A DNA stretch of 64,000 bases from Patiria pectinifera (taxonomy: Eukaryota; Echinodermata; Asteroidea; Valvatida; Asterinidae), in NCBI GenBank assembly GCA_029964075.1, contig CM057146.1, positions 11,365,501 through 11,429,500 of the forward strand. The letters are read 5' to 3'. The translations under genes were made by a program, and so were the position numbers. The notes under the pieces were generated by a model that saw nothing but the letters and a program-made list of their open reading frames with translations, searched no databases and had not been told where the DNA came from. The first letter of the stretch is position 1. Every line of letters starts with the position of its first letter. Shown here in pieces: positions 32,102 to 44,350 of the stretch.

Positions 32102-32642
32102 AGATAATTATAGTCCATCAATTGTAATTTGTGCATTTTGTTCGTTTGAAGCAACAAAAGTGTTCAAAATCTAAAGAAGGGTGCTGAACAACTAACCTGA
32201 CTAAGTTTCAGCTCAGCTTCAGCTGTATATTCCGAGAAAAACAGCATTCTAGGATCTCAAATTCAAATCAAAAGTTGCGGAATCATGTTTTGAATTGGGC
32301 CTGAATTCAGCGTCCGAGACGCGTTCTCACTGAGCCGATTGCAGCTAGCTACGCGAAGTCGCGCACTTATCCGACGAATTGTAGCAACTGCGCACTCGTG
32401 TGCGTCGTGCCAATGCTTGCGCGCGTTTCGCCGAATAACAAAACGAACTACTAATGTAGTTCCTGCGGTGCGTCTTAAGAAGCACCGTTGGAAAGGCCTT
32501 CTTTCGTTGATTACTTTAAATTGACAGCTTGCCAGAAAGAATAATTTCACAGGGAGTTTAGTCCAATCCCCTTACTATCTTTCAACCAAGTATGTTTTTC
32601 AAGTCACTTTTCGGATAGCTGCAAATGATGGACTATATAGCT
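32102..32642 (-). mobile_element. TTAA-flanked small transposon (family A), inverted copy
   Basis: Inverse of 26974-27511 with TTAA at 32098-32101 and 32643-32646. Only 0.5 kb past the 3' end of gene B. Confidence 0.8.
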
Positions 32643-34789
32643 TTAAAAACCAATATACATAGTTGTGAAAAAAAAAAAATATCAGAGCAAAAACGCTTTT
32701 GGCGAAAGTGTATGGTGTCCAGACCTATTTATATTTTGGTTATTCTTATATATACATGTATACATTTCTCATTAATTTATTTGTATTGTCCCCCAATCGC
32801 TATACTGCGACCGATATCACAGCAGTCATGACAGGTGGACAATTGTTGGTAAAATACGTCTACACTACGTTGGAATTCAAATTATTTAATTGGCTTTTTT
32901 TTTGTAAAGAATCATTCGAATTATAACCTTTGATTCACGCTGATGCAATTTAAGATTAAAACAATATGATCTTCCGCATACCCACAGAATGCACTTGTTT
33001 AACGTTTTTTTTTAGGGTTGCCTCCGTATTTCCCATCAAAACGGATCGAATATGATCAACATAATTTACTTAGCAATGTTTGAGGTGGTCATCCATTTTC
33101 TCTTAACATTTTCAGTGTTCCCGTCAGTTCAAAACAATCACTGGAGGTGTTTCAGTTTGTTTTAATCTAAAACAACGATGGAGTTGGACTTTGGAGGACG
33201 CTGTTGTACGGAGTGCTCGTCGCTCCAAACCCACTCGGTTTGGGGAAATTTAGACCGAGAAAGAAGCCTAAAGTAGAGAACGCAAGAGTCAAGATCCCCA
33301 CTTTAGATACCGAGGGCTGTTCCTCACAGAAAGCCAGAATCTTATCCCAGAAGACATCCTGCTCCTCATTTCTCATCCGACTGATGGCACGCCTGAATTG
33401 AGACCACGTATTCTTGAAGGCCATCTCGCCAAGTGCAAATAACGGCATGATCAGAAAACTTATGCGCCTGTACCAAACAAAGCCATACCTGTAAATTTGA
33501 GAGGCGTTTTGATCGTAGATTACTCCGTAATTGGTCCAGTAGTCAACGACCAGAGTGCTAACGCCCACGTGCTCACAGGAACAATGACCATGATCCAAAC
33601 AGAGACCAACCCAATCATGCTTCTGAGCTCTTCTGCGAAGTAGGCCAGCCGGCGTCTGCAGACGTCTACCTGGCCCGCGTGTCTCCAGACAAAAGCTAAG
33701 ACCAGACCCTGCTGCTTCTGAAAGGACAGTCGAAGTAGAAGCGTCAGATAACAGAAGGCTGCCCACACCAGCGTAACAAAGATACCGCCAATCACAGAGA
33801 TTTGCGCGAGGACATCATAAGTGATGTCTTGGTAGACGTAGAATCGGATGTAGATGAGGTAAACTTCGTCAATACAAGGCAAGATGATACACAACGCCAG
33901 ATAAGCTTTATACGGCAAACCACGTTCCTCCAACTCCAAATGCTGTAAGCATCTGACAACGTTTCGTACACTGAGGACAGCTTGCCATTTGCACAAAAGC
34001 CCTGTACAACTGGCTCGGTGATCAGAAATAATGTGACTGATATTCGCTATCAGACACAACACCGGAGTTAGCAAGACCACACTCAAATATGTACCGTTGT
34101 GGATGAGATGGAAGACTTCGTTATCCCGACCCCAAAATTTAAAGGCATTGCCGATTACATCCAACACGCAGAGAGCGATCAGAAGCAGAGGCCAGATGAT
34201 GGAAAATACGGTGCTTCCACAATGGTTCCAATTTCGAACACCTGTCGGAAAGGACATGGACTAGTCTGTTGAGAAAAGCACTCTGCATTACAGAATGCCA
34301 ACGTCATCTTTTTACAGCAATTGATATACCTCACAGGCGGTCATAGTTCATCAGAAAAAAGGTGTTTTTTTCTTTATTGGAAATCGTGTGGTGTTGAATT
34401 ATCAGGTTAAAAAAAAATGTGATTAAATGGCGACAGATCATTAATCTGAAATCATTTTAACTTCCAATTAACAGTACGTTGCAATCCATTCCACCCCTAC
34501 TAACCCACCCTTCATGCAGTGTGCCCACAATATCTAAGAATACATTTGCACTAGGAAAAGAAAGAATCAATCACCGTAAAGCGTAGCCTATTGCTCCGCA
34601 GAACGCAAACATAATCTTCCTGGTTGTGCCCGCGCACAACCTGCAGTCACGTGACTGCTACTCAGTGGCATATAAGGACAACGGATAATGCAACCCCCTG
34701 ATCCACTGGAGGTCTGTGTGCCCCCCTCTATCTCTTTCTCTAGTGCCCCCTTAAACATTTTGAGGAGGCCAAAATAAGCCACTAGCTGC

Positions 34790-36182
34790 CAGTGTTGTAG
34801 TCGAGTCACCCACGTCGAGTCCGAGTACAAGCCTCGAGTCCGAGTCTCGAGTCACAAGCCTCGATTCCGAGTCTCGAGTCACAAGGGTCGAGTCCGATCA
34901 CGAGTGATCACTAATTGTTCCTATTATCCTATAGTTGTCCACCAAACTAATCCAATTTGAAAAAATATATTATACAAATATTGAGTGCTTCGAGTGGTGT
35001 AGTAAAACTAGCCTCCCAAGGTGATCCATGGACATTCTATTTTCCCGAGGCGAAGCCGAGGGAAAATATAATGCTCCATGGATCACTGAGGGAGGCTAGT
35101 TTTACTTCACCACGAGATAAAGCATTCAATATTTGTTTTATAACACTTCACCCACAGATTCTGCTTGGTTTTAATATTTTAAATTTATTTACATCTGAAC
35201 ACAGTTGAAATAAACTTCAATTTTAATACAAAATTGGTGGAAAATGTATTTCTCTCTTCCAAACTACCCCTTCGCGAAATGTTTGAACCCAACTCTGCGG
35301 CGTGCTCTCTTTGGAACAAAACGCGCTGCGTGCCACGCGCAACGCGCACTCCAGCATGCATCATGCACACAAATACCGCGCCGTGGAAATAGTACTTTGG
35401 TTGCTAATGGTATAGTACTTTGGTTGCTATGGGCATAGTACTTTTGGCTGTGCACAGAAAGACAGCAAAATTAGAAAGTAACATGTGACTCGCTCTCGGC
35501 CAACCAAGACACAGAATCTGTGGGTGAGGTGTTATAATTTCAATCATCCATTGTGTCTTTTAAGTAATTCCCAGTGTATATAGTTTAGCTTGTGTGTGTA
35601 CATGTTGTTTAGACCCAAATGTGTTTTCCTTTTAATTCCCAGTGAACAGTGCCAAGAATGATCTAACACAGAAAACCTTACATGGGCTTTCTTTCTTCCC
35701 CATACTGCATGAATATTTACTGATTACAAAGTCTTAAATAGATTCCGAACACAAGGTTATAGTTTTGACAAATTTTGGTGGGGCATTTAAGTAAAATCCT
35801 AGAATTTTAACATTCGTATTGGTGACACTTATCTATAGTTTCCCCATGTTTCCCAAAATAACGCGATAACGCGATACTTCTTTGGGAGGACACCGGGCCC
35901 TTGTGCGAGCGCGGCCCCTGGATACGTTTTTTCACGGCGCCGTGTTTTGTCTATGGAGTAAAAAAGAATGCTACATTCGTCGCACAAAATACGTAGGCCT
36001 AACGTTATTTTATTTATTTTTTTGATGAAAATACACGAGTCACCAAGTTCGAGTCTGAGTCATCATGGTCAAGTCCGAGTCCGAGTCATTTTCCAATGTG
36101 ACTCGAGTCGAGTCCGATTCACGAAAAATGTGACTCGAGGCCGACTCGAATCCAAGCCCTGGACTCGAGTCCTACAACACTG
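34790..36182. mobile_element. hAT-like element in the intron of gene B, with nested palindromes
   Basis: Ends CAGTGTTGTAGTCGAGTC and ggactcgagtcCTACAACACTG; both ends carry many cgagtccgagtc repeats. 1393 bp. Absent from the matching intron of gene C. Interior holds a palindrome at 34994-35112 and a separate inverted pair (aacacttcacccacagattctg at 35145, cagaatctgtgggtgaggtgtt at 35512), so it is itself a target of insertions. The 8-base hAT target duplication is not clear. Confidence 0.75.
34994..35112. repeat. 119-bp imperfect palindrome
   Basis: gtggtgtagtaaaactagcctccc and gggaggctagttttacttcaccac pair; tccatgga and ttttccc/gggaaaa also pair; the loop is gaggcgaagccgag. Confidence 0.85.
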
Positions 36183-37390
36183 GCCACCGCTGCCACCAAA
36201 AGCGGGCACGTCACTGGCCATGAACGACATCCGTGCATAAGGATGTTTCACTCACCGATATCAGTCTCCGAGTACGGCCGATGATTGCCCCAGGCGTCCC
36301 ACCACTGGCTCCGGCACACGACACAAGCTCCATCCGTTGTCCCCGAACGTGAGTCACTATCCACGTGCTCTGCCTCGCAGATGAGAGACATTTCGCATTC
36401 TCCCTCGTCCTCACTCAGGTGCTGAGGTGTTCCCGGGTAGAGCGTGCACCCTCTCCCCTCCTCGTCGGTCGCCCGGTATCGGCGCTGGAGGACGGCCAGA
36501 CGGCACAGGTGGCACCGCCTCTTTGTCACAATCTTCCGGTAGTTGTACAGCCCGATCACCTTTAGCAGGAACCAAATAAACCACGGCCATCGCTTCCGTG
36601 TTCGCAGTGAGACACAGTGAGAAGATTCACAGCGAGTGGGTGAATCCTCAGCATCCAGGGAGGGTATGGTGTAGCTTGTGTGATCGTGGCACCTGTTCTG
36701 GATGCCACGGTTGAGCAAAGGAAAGTGCTCGCTTGTGAAGTCCGATCGATTCATGGTCAGAATCTTTTCTAAATGCCCCACAAAACGAAAAATCACAGGT
36801 TTTTATCTCATAACTTGAGGAAATGAAATTATAAGAAAAAACACCGAAAGAGCTGTAAATTGTAAATTTTGACAACCTGATATTTTAGCGTAGTCCTTTG
36901 TTTATTTGGTAGAGTACAGGTTGTTATGGCAGTCCTGAACAGGATCCGGAAAAAAGTGAAAGTTACGCATGACACATTGCCTGGCATGTAGTTTTATAAT
37001 TCTTTCGTTTCATTGTAGAATGAGAATGTACTACTACCGCTTGCCATGCCAAACCCTTTTTATTACAGATATAACGTTTGATATCATGTACTATGAGCTG
37101 AAGAAGGATTATCGGGGACAGTGACTACAACAGAGGCCCAATTTTGAGATGTTATACATGAGGATAGGGCCGATGCTGGCGAACGTCAAATTGTCAAAAA
37201 TATAGTTTAATGTTTGACGGGCCCCCGTATAATCTTGATATAGTAGTGCAAGTGGCCAAAGATCTTTATTTAAATTCATTTAATATAGTTGCACTAGTGC
37301 AACCCGGGTAAGCTCCGCCCCTTTTACCCTTTTAAACCCCTTTTACCGATCAATTTGGACATTGCATTTCGAAAAGGCGGCTTGCTCTTT

Positions 37391-37680
37391 GGAGAGTCAG
37401 GTTGGCTTAGCGGTATTTTCTTCACCTTCCACCGCTGTGACCCGGGTTCGAATCCCGACAAGGCGATCATGTGGATTGGGTTTCAGTCCCTACCTGATTA
37501 GGTGGGTTTTCCCTAGAATATTCTTTTGGGGTTTTCTTCCCACCTCTATAACTGTAATTTCTTCTCATTGTCTTCTCTCTATACATGTTTCGTCAGGCTT
37601 GGGAGCTACAGTACCAAGGTTGCTTTTGAGGAATCCTTGGTTTCATTACCAGAAATGAATAGTAATAATAATGATAAAAA
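37391..37680 (+). mobile_element. tRNA-derived SINE, family 1
   Basis: A box ggttggcttagcgg, B box gggttcgaatcccg, body cagtccctacctgatta ... ccttggtttcattaccagaaa, tail gaatagtaataataatgat. It lies 90 bases beyond the stop of gene C, between B and C. Confidence 0.9.
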
Positions 37681-37770
37681 TGAAAGGTGCTCACCCATTT
37701 GCTCTGATTCACATTTTTCAAAGTACCATTTGTTCTCATAATCACCGGAATCGTTTCAGTGTGCCCTAAC

Positions 37771-40525
37771 CTACAACAAAGACGTTGTCGGGGTTACAAT
37801 GACGTTGAACGGAGTTGTCATATTTTCGGTGAAATGTATACCAAGAAAGAAGCCCAAAGCAGAGAACGCAAGTGTCAAGATGCCCACTTTAGATCCCGAG
37901 GACTGCTCGTGACAAAAAGCCAGAATCTTATCCCAGAAGGCATCTTGATCACCACATCTCATCCGACTGATGGCAAGCCTGAATTGAGACCATGTGTTCT
38001 TGAAGGCCATCTCGCCTAGTGCAAATAACGGCATGACCAGGAAAATGATGCGCTCAAACCAGACAAAGCCGTATTTGTGATGACTTGAAAATTGATTGGG
38101 GTTCTGGTTGTAGCTTACTCCGTAACTGGTCCAATACACAATGATCAGAGTGGTAAACGCCCACGTGCTGACAGGAACGATGACCATGATCCAAACGGAG
38201 ACCAACCCAATCATGCTTCCCAGATCTTCTGCGAAGTAGGCCAGCCGGCGTCTGCATACGTCTACCTTGCCCGCGTGTCTCCAGACAAATGCCAAGACCA
38301 GATCCTGCTGCTTCTGAAAGGACAGTCGAAGTAGAAGTGTGAGATAACAGAAGGCTGCCCAGAGCAGCGTAACGAAGATACCGACTATTAACCCCATTTG
38401 CGACAAGGCATCATAAGTGATGTCTTGGTAGACGTAGAATTGGATGTAGATAAGGTAAACTTCGTCAATACAAGGCAAGATGATACACAACGCCAGATAA
38501 GCTTTATACGGCAAACCGCGTTCCCCAAACTCCAAGTGCTGTAAGTATCTGACAACGTTTCGTACACTGAGGACAGCTTGCCATTTGCACAAAAGCCCTG
38601 TACAACTGGCTCGGTGATGGGAAATAATGTGACTGATATTCGCTATCAGACACAACACCGGAGTTAGCAAGACCACACTGTAATATGTACCGTTGTTGAT
38701 GAGATGGAAGACTTCGTTATCCCGACCCCAAAATTTAAAGGCATTGCCGATCAAGTCCAACAGGAGGAGAGCAATCAGAAACAGAGGCCAGATGATGGAG
38801 AATACGGTGCTTCCACGATGGTTCCATTTGCGAACACCTGTTGTAAAGGACATGGACGTGTGTATTGAGAAAAAGCAAACGTTGTGTTCCTCAAAAAAAT
38901 ATGCTCAGTATGATTGAAATGATAAAATATAACGGAAGAAAAATCGATGCTTAAACGTCAATGCTGGTTACTGGTAAAGCTGACCTTCAAATCTGGAAGA
39001 AATCGTTCGAAAACGTCCCCAAATCCATGTATTTATATCAGTTTCTAGGAATTTACGAAAGTGGTTACTTCACGAGTAGGTGAACGCGCATATCATCTAA
39101 GTATATTCCGAATTTCAGCTTAATCTGTTTTTGCTAACGCTTGTGTTACATATTGAATCATCTCTAAGGAAAATTTCGGCGACGAATTTTAGCGACCAAA
39201 CCCATGTGTATGATTTTCCTATAGCATAGTAGGCGCTACGGTTGACCGATTTCGGCCCGGCCACACAATGGACAATCGCATATAAATATATTCATTAGCG
39301 TCACTCGGCGTGACATGGCGGGGTCTCGGTATCGACCAGTGGAAGCCGGCAAAAAGGGTGATATTTATCACTCTTTAATAACTCGTGAAGGAGGCTTTTA
39401 CGCAATTAATGTTTACTGCACACCATAATGGATAGGTTGCTAGTCAGGCTTGAAAAGATTGACAGACATTGCTAACGCCAGTGTTACAGCTTTCAAATAT
39501 GCACGTAGCCAGGCCTATTCTTCCAATTTCAACGAAAGTAAATAACATATCACAACGATTTTTAGCACATAATTGGATCATTATACGGGAAATAAACCCT
39601 GAAAGTTGCATGAAGATACTGTCTTCCAAACGGGAGAAATCAATTTTTCAAAGATTTCGCCCGCCAACGTGAAAATGTGTGTGTACATGTAGTTTCATTC
39701 AAAATAAAGTGTTACGTAACCTTGAGAAATCGCCCTTCGCAAACACATGGCTGAATAAGGAAGCAATCACTGTAAAGCGTCTTGCTCAAGAACACAAGCA
39801 TGATACGACTTCCTTCTGTGTCACTCAGTGCCCCCTAAAACATTTTGGGGAGGCAAATTTCAGCATTCTTTTGTCCAAATCCATTGGATGGCACTCACGA
39901 AAATTAAGCCACGTAGTAGTTCACCCCGCAAATTACGCACCCCAACACACCGCAGCTGCCACCGAACGCAACTGAGCACGTAAAGTTCATGTACGACTTC
40001 TGTGATGATGATGATGTTTCACTTACCGATATCAGTTTCCGAGTACGGCCGATGATTGCCCCAGGCGTCCCACCACTGGCTCCGGCACACGACACAAGCT
40101 CCATCCGTTGTCCCCGAACGTGAGTCACTATCCACGTGCTCTGCCTCGCAGATGAGAGACATTTCGCATTCTCCCTCGTCCTCACTCAGGTGCTGAGGTG
40201 TTCCCGGGTAGAGCGTGCACCCTCTCCCCTCCTCGTCGGTCGCCCGGTATCGGCGCTGGAGGACGGCCAGACGGCACAGGTGGCACCGCCTCTTTGTCAC
40301 AATCTTCCGGTAGTTGTACAGCCCGATCACCTTTAGCAGGAACCAAATAAACCACGGCCAGTGCTTCCGTGTTCGCGGTGAGACACAGTGAGAAGATTCA
40401 CAGCGAGTTGGTGAATCTTCATCATCCAGGGAGGGTATGGTGTAGCTTGTGTGATCGTGGCACCTGTTCTGGATGCCACGGTTGAGCAAAGGACGGTGCT
40501 CGCTTGTGATGTCCGATAGATTCAT
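37771..40525 (-). CDS. Receptor-cluster gene C: intact two-exon ~7-TM protein of 521 residues
   Basis: Exon 1 40027-40525 (ATG 40525), donor gtaagt; exon 2 37771-38837, acceptor aacag; 1566 coding bases, no lesion. The N-terminal ~85 residues are polar, followed by a hydrophobic segment (WPWFIWFLLKVIGLYNYRK), CHLC, an acidic linker and CVVC. Exon 2 has hydrophobic segments beginning roughly at TVFSIIWPLFLIALLLLDLI, YYSVVLLTPVLCLIANI, YLALCIILPCIDEVYLIYI, GLIVGIFVTLLWAAFCYL, GLVSVWIMVIVPVSTWAF, RIIFLVMPLFALG and GILTLAFSALGFFLGI. A long loop between segments 4 and 5 (RLSFQKQQ, HAGKVDVCRRRLAYFAEDL) and an FWDKIL motif before the last segment are shared by the whole cluster. Seven segments, a long 4-5 loop and tandem array are what gustatory-receptor-like (7TMIC) genes show, but the insect TYhhhhhQF signature is absent. 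I infer a membrane receptor or channel; family placement is uncertain. Confidence 0.85.
38838..40026. other. Intron of gene C
   Basis: No complete element. Bases 39815-39870 (agtgccccctaaaacattttggggaggc) match the gene B intron at 34742-34770. Confidence 0.5.
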
Positions 40526-41799
40526 GGTCAGAATCTTTTCTCATTTCTCCCAAAAGGACAAAAGCACAGGTTTTTTATGTCATAACTTGAGGAAATAAAA
40601 GTAAAAGCAAAAGAACATCGAAAGTGTGATTTTTGACAACCTGATATTTTAGCGTAGTTCTTCGTTTATTTGTTAGAGTACAGATTATTATGACAGTCCT
40701 GATCAGGTTACGGAAAACAGTGAAAGTTACGCATGACACATTTCCTGACAATCATGTAGTTTCATAATTCTTTCGTTTCATTGAAGGACGAGAACCTACT
40801 ACGTCTGCCTACCTTGTCAACAAATTTGCACAGAAATAATGTTTGATTTCATGTATGAGCTGGTGACGGATTGTCGGGAACAGCGACTAGAACAGATCCG
40901 CGATTTTGAGATGTTGTACATGAGGATAGGGGCGATGCTAGCAAACGTATAACAGCCAAAAATATTGTTTAATTTTTGACGGACACCAGTATTGACCTAG
41001 TACATGTACATGTTGTGCAACCACTTATCTGTATTAAATATCATTTAATTAAAGCTGCACTATAGTGCAAGTCGGGTACACTCGCACCTTTTACCTTTTT
41101 AAACCCTTTTACGGACCAATCTCTACATAAGGTACTATATCGTTTGGCTGATCTCGGCAGCAATAGGGTGCGGCTTCCCTTCCAGCCTTTTATGGTCAAG
41201 TGTTTCCCCCGCACCCCTCACCGGGCTGCCCCATCCAAGACGTGGCGATTGCCACTTCTAATGTGACGAAATTCCCACCCCTCTGGCAAAATGTAAGTGA
41301 CAATGCCCAACATATATTTTGAGTGACCAAAATCACCACCCTGGGGCATGAAAAACGTGACCAAATCCTGACATCGAACCTGGGACAGCGGGGTACATAT
41401 GATAGGCGCAAAATGGTCAAGGAACGAGGTGCATTGGGCTGGGAAACCACAGAGCCCGGAAAAATCCTAATGGAAGTCAGTTAGGGGTTCATTGAGTTGA
41501 ATTGCTAAGTCTGTCTGTCTCCTGAATGCTTGGTAAACACCACACATCTTGTTGGTTTTCCTTGTCCCCTTCCCCCTCTTGTTTTAATCAATGTAAATTC
41601 GATAAGATTGCGGTCTTTTTCATAAAACGGTTTAAATACTTATGTGTACTTATTTGTTACAGTTCGTTGACATTGGTGAACTGGCTTTTTACACGCTGTC
41701 TGCTTTATTCATTTGCGAAACACATGAAACGTTAATTTTACAGATTAAGTTTTATTCATTAATAAATAACATAAATTATAATGCTTATACATGTACAAC
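40526..41799. other. Upstream of gene C
   Basis: 40540-41110 matches 36775-37345 upstream of gene B (gtcagaatcttttct, cataacttgaggaaat, gacaacctgatattttagcgtag, gtgaaagttacgcatgacaca), so the B/C duplication includes at least 0.6 kb of 5' flank. No gene. Confidence 0.6.
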
Positions 41800-42030
41800 G
41801 CTTTCCATTCTGTATCAACAATCTCAAAGTGCTTTACAATAAAAAATTATTCCAACGTGCCAACCGATTGCATGACACATTCGGTCCTCTACTACCCTCA
41901 CAGGTACCCATTCATACCCCTGAATTGATGGAGAGAGGCGATTGTAGTTAAGTGGCTTGAACAAGGGCACAAAGACCATGTTCCTTGCAGGGTTTGAACT
42001 CACGCACCATACCATCGCACATCGAAAAAT
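41800..42030 (-). mobile_element. SINE family 3, partial, inverted
   Basis: Reads on the minus strand: gggttcaaaccctgc (B box-like), cccttgttcaagccactt, gggtatgaatgggtacctgtgaggg, ... gtaaagcactttgag. Same family as 51475-51838. Confidence 0.65.
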
Positions 42031-42063
42031 CAAAACTTTTCGCTGCAAAAGACGAAACAAGTC

Positions 42064-42530
42064 AAACTTATGAATTGTTAACGATTTTGTTCAACAATTT
42101 TACTTCGTGTTTTTCGAAACACCCCTCTAACTACTTATAGAATTTCCCTGTCGCAAAAGTGGTGAACAATTCCTTATATATTGATTGGCGCGCGCATCGC
42201 GCGTACTGCGCGAGTGACGCAGAACGCAGCTGTGCCGGTGTAGTGTGAAATACCGAGTCACTGATAGTATTGCGCATGCTAACGTGAGGATTGTGCGTTC
42301 AACCAATAAAACGGTAAAAGACTCTGGATTTCATAGGAGTCCAATTTCATGTGACACTGTAAAAGTGTTTGAGACCAGCCAACGGGTCTTTATTATCCAT
42401 TTAAGACCGTACCTGCCACGTGACGGGCTCTCGCGACCAGTAGAAATTGGTAAACTGTCTTACGTATTTATGAAAATGGTATATAATTATAGAAAAGGAC
42501 TACAAAATTAGTGGTCCAGTCTATGAGTAC
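42064..42530. repeat. Dispersed repeat R3, copy 1
   Basis: Inverted relative to 50500-50925: ttgttcaacaa, gcgcgagtgacgcagaacgca, aacgtgaggattgtg, ttcaaccaataaaac, gtgtttgagaccagcc, ttaagaccg, gccacgtgacgggctctcgc, gtaaactgtctta. Confidence 0.7.
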
Positions 42531-42649
42531 ATATTTTGCACTACTACGGGAAGTGAAGGAGGTATACTCAAAATCATCTGACAGCGAGGAACCAGTAATT
42601 TTGCAGTTCCCAAAAATAAAACTTCCTTTAAATCAACAAGTTTTATACT

Positions 42650-43028
42650 TTAAGCCATCGGTACCTCATCAGCATTTTCCGCTTCAAATTCACCCGTCTG
42701 CTCGTCTACCACACCCGGGTACAGCCACCCACCGCCCTTCTCTTCACCCCTCTCCCGGTATCGGCGCTGGAGGATGGCCAGACGGCACAGGTGGCACCGC
42801 CGCTTACAATCCGCCGGTAGTTGTACAGCCCGATGAACTTGAGTAACAACCAGAAGGACCAGGGCCATATCTTGCGTGCGGGGACCTTGGGAGAATTATC
42901 CCGGGTTTGTGACTGAGATGGACTCGCTGTTGGGATCGAGTAATAGCAGTTGTAACTCCCCTGCTTGCCGGGGGAGGCACATGTAGTAAGGTGCGGTGCT
43001 CGCTTGCCTCAGAAACATCTGTCTTCAT
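42650..43028 (-). pseudogene. Receptor-cluster relic D: lone decayed exon 1
   Basis: The stretch starts with ATG at 43028 (MKTDVSEASEHRTLL, like MNLSDITSEHRPLL of gene C). In another frame it encodes KIWPWSFWLLLKFIGLYNYR, then after a 4-base deletion near 42807 KRRCHLCRLAILQRRYRERG and an acidic tail ending in TAG/TAA near 42650. It lacks the second CxxC (CVVCRSQWWD) and no exon 2 is found in the 2.1 kb on its 3' side, which is repeat DNA. It is therefore a fragment of a duplicated gene. It is closest in spirit to subfamily B/C by its start but clearly diverged from both. Confidence 0.75.
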
Positions 43029-44350
43029 GATGAGCTACCTTAAGATGCAGGAACACTTGGATATCAAGTTACCAGGCAGATTCTTATATAGTTTGGAGAT
43101 TGATTTTTTTGGGTGAATTGACGTAAGGGAACGCAAACCGAAAACCCTCTCAAAAGGGAACTTTAAGGAGAAGTATTTGCAAAACCCGAAAGCGTTGGAA
43201 GTGCTGTCCTATTTTGAAAGTAAATAATCGGGAATGTTCTCCTTTCGTACCGAAATTGTTGTAATTAGCTAAAAACAAAAACCTATCAATGTTAATTCAT
43301 CACTCCAGTGTACTCTTCCTGAAATGTTTTGTTTATTTAATTATTAATTCCTTGAGCAAGTTCTTCCTCGTGTTCTGAACCTGTAATTTATTGTTTTAGG
43401 GAAGTGAAAGACAAAAAAAAAATCTAAATCTATATTAATAAGGTTTTTATTACTTCGTACATTTTCGAAATACAGGATAAAGAAAGCTTTTAGAAACATG
43501 TTTTTAATGCAGTCCCTGTAAATGCACCTTTGTGTCCCATTTCACCTTAATTTCAATTTTCACGTTGCCATTATTGGGGGCATTTTGGTGCCTTTTCGGT
43601 TTTTATACTAAAGAAAATTTGCATATTCATGAGGAAACTGTGAGGGAGCCGCTGCTTATTGGCTCCTTTATATTCTACGTGGATAAAAAAAGTTAACTTC
43701 TACAACAAGAGATATTACCAAATAATACCCTTATAACATGGAAGTGTTGAACTGTTTACTCAACTTGCTTTTTCGTATCGTTGCCTTTAAACTCCGAAGC
43801 ACGTGCACTTCACTAAAAAGAAATTAATGTTCAAGACTTTCGCATTCTCAGTTTAGTTTTATGGACTGCACAATTGCACAACTTGGCCAATGACTACAGC
43901 TCGCATTTTTGTTGCCTTGTTATAACGTACGGTACTCTCCTTTGATAACTTCATACTACAGCAATGTCACAGCGTCCTATATCGACTGTTCTATGCTAGC
44001 ATTTCTCACAAATCATTGATTTATATAAGTTCAGACGACGCAAAGTTTGTACTACTTAAGGAAATACTCCTGGTTATATTGATTATTCACTGCACTCTGT
44101 TTCCATTATAACTTGTAAACAATTACAGTTGGTCGGTGGGGGGACTACCCCAACACCCTCCTTTGATTCGCCCTTTAAAGTCCCACCTTGACATGCATTT
44201 TCATTGTTGTCGAATCATAAACAGCTGCTTTTCAACTTTTTCTGTTTTTAAACTTCTGAATTCTATAGAAAGAAACGTATCAACATTTTTCAATGACCTT
44301 GCGGTTTTTCTCTACCTGGCATTATTCACATCTTTTTGCATAGTAACAGT
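43029..44350. other. 3' side of gene E, upstream of relic D
   Basis: 43500-43640 resembles, inverted, 49180-49330 (tttggtgccttttc / gaaaaaggcaccaaa). From about 43650 it is the homologue of 26600-26960. No gene. Confidence 0.5.

Larger units (their letters stand above)
33167..36754 (-). pseudogene. Receptor-cluster gene B: two-exon multipass membrane protein, single-base frameshift in exon 2
   Basis: Exon 1 is 36256-36754 (ATG 36754, MNRSDFTSEH; donor gtgagt); exon 2 is 33167-34241 (acceptor gacag, stop TAG). Residues run WPWFIWFLLKVIGLYNYRK, KRRCHLCRL, CVVCRSQWWDAWG, PYSETDIG, then across the intron VRNWNHCGSTVF. Against paralog C one T is missing near 33559-33561 (gcgtt-agcac against gcgtttaccac). 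The frame breaks inside the fifth membrane segment and resumes as DYWTNYG, FALGEMAFKNTWSQF, FWDKILAFCEEQ and so on in the other frame to a normal stop. Length 1574 is one base short of a multiple of three. The intron is enlarged by a 1.4-kb CAGTGTTGTAG-ended element. The last ~27 codons differ from C (added GFGAT region). No other lesion seen, so young pseudogene or sequencing error. Confidence 0.8.

Noticed and set aside
41196-41450. 84-codon antisense open frame upstream of gene C
   Set aside because: Looks like composition from repeated ccaccc/gtgac stretches; not present upstream of gene B.
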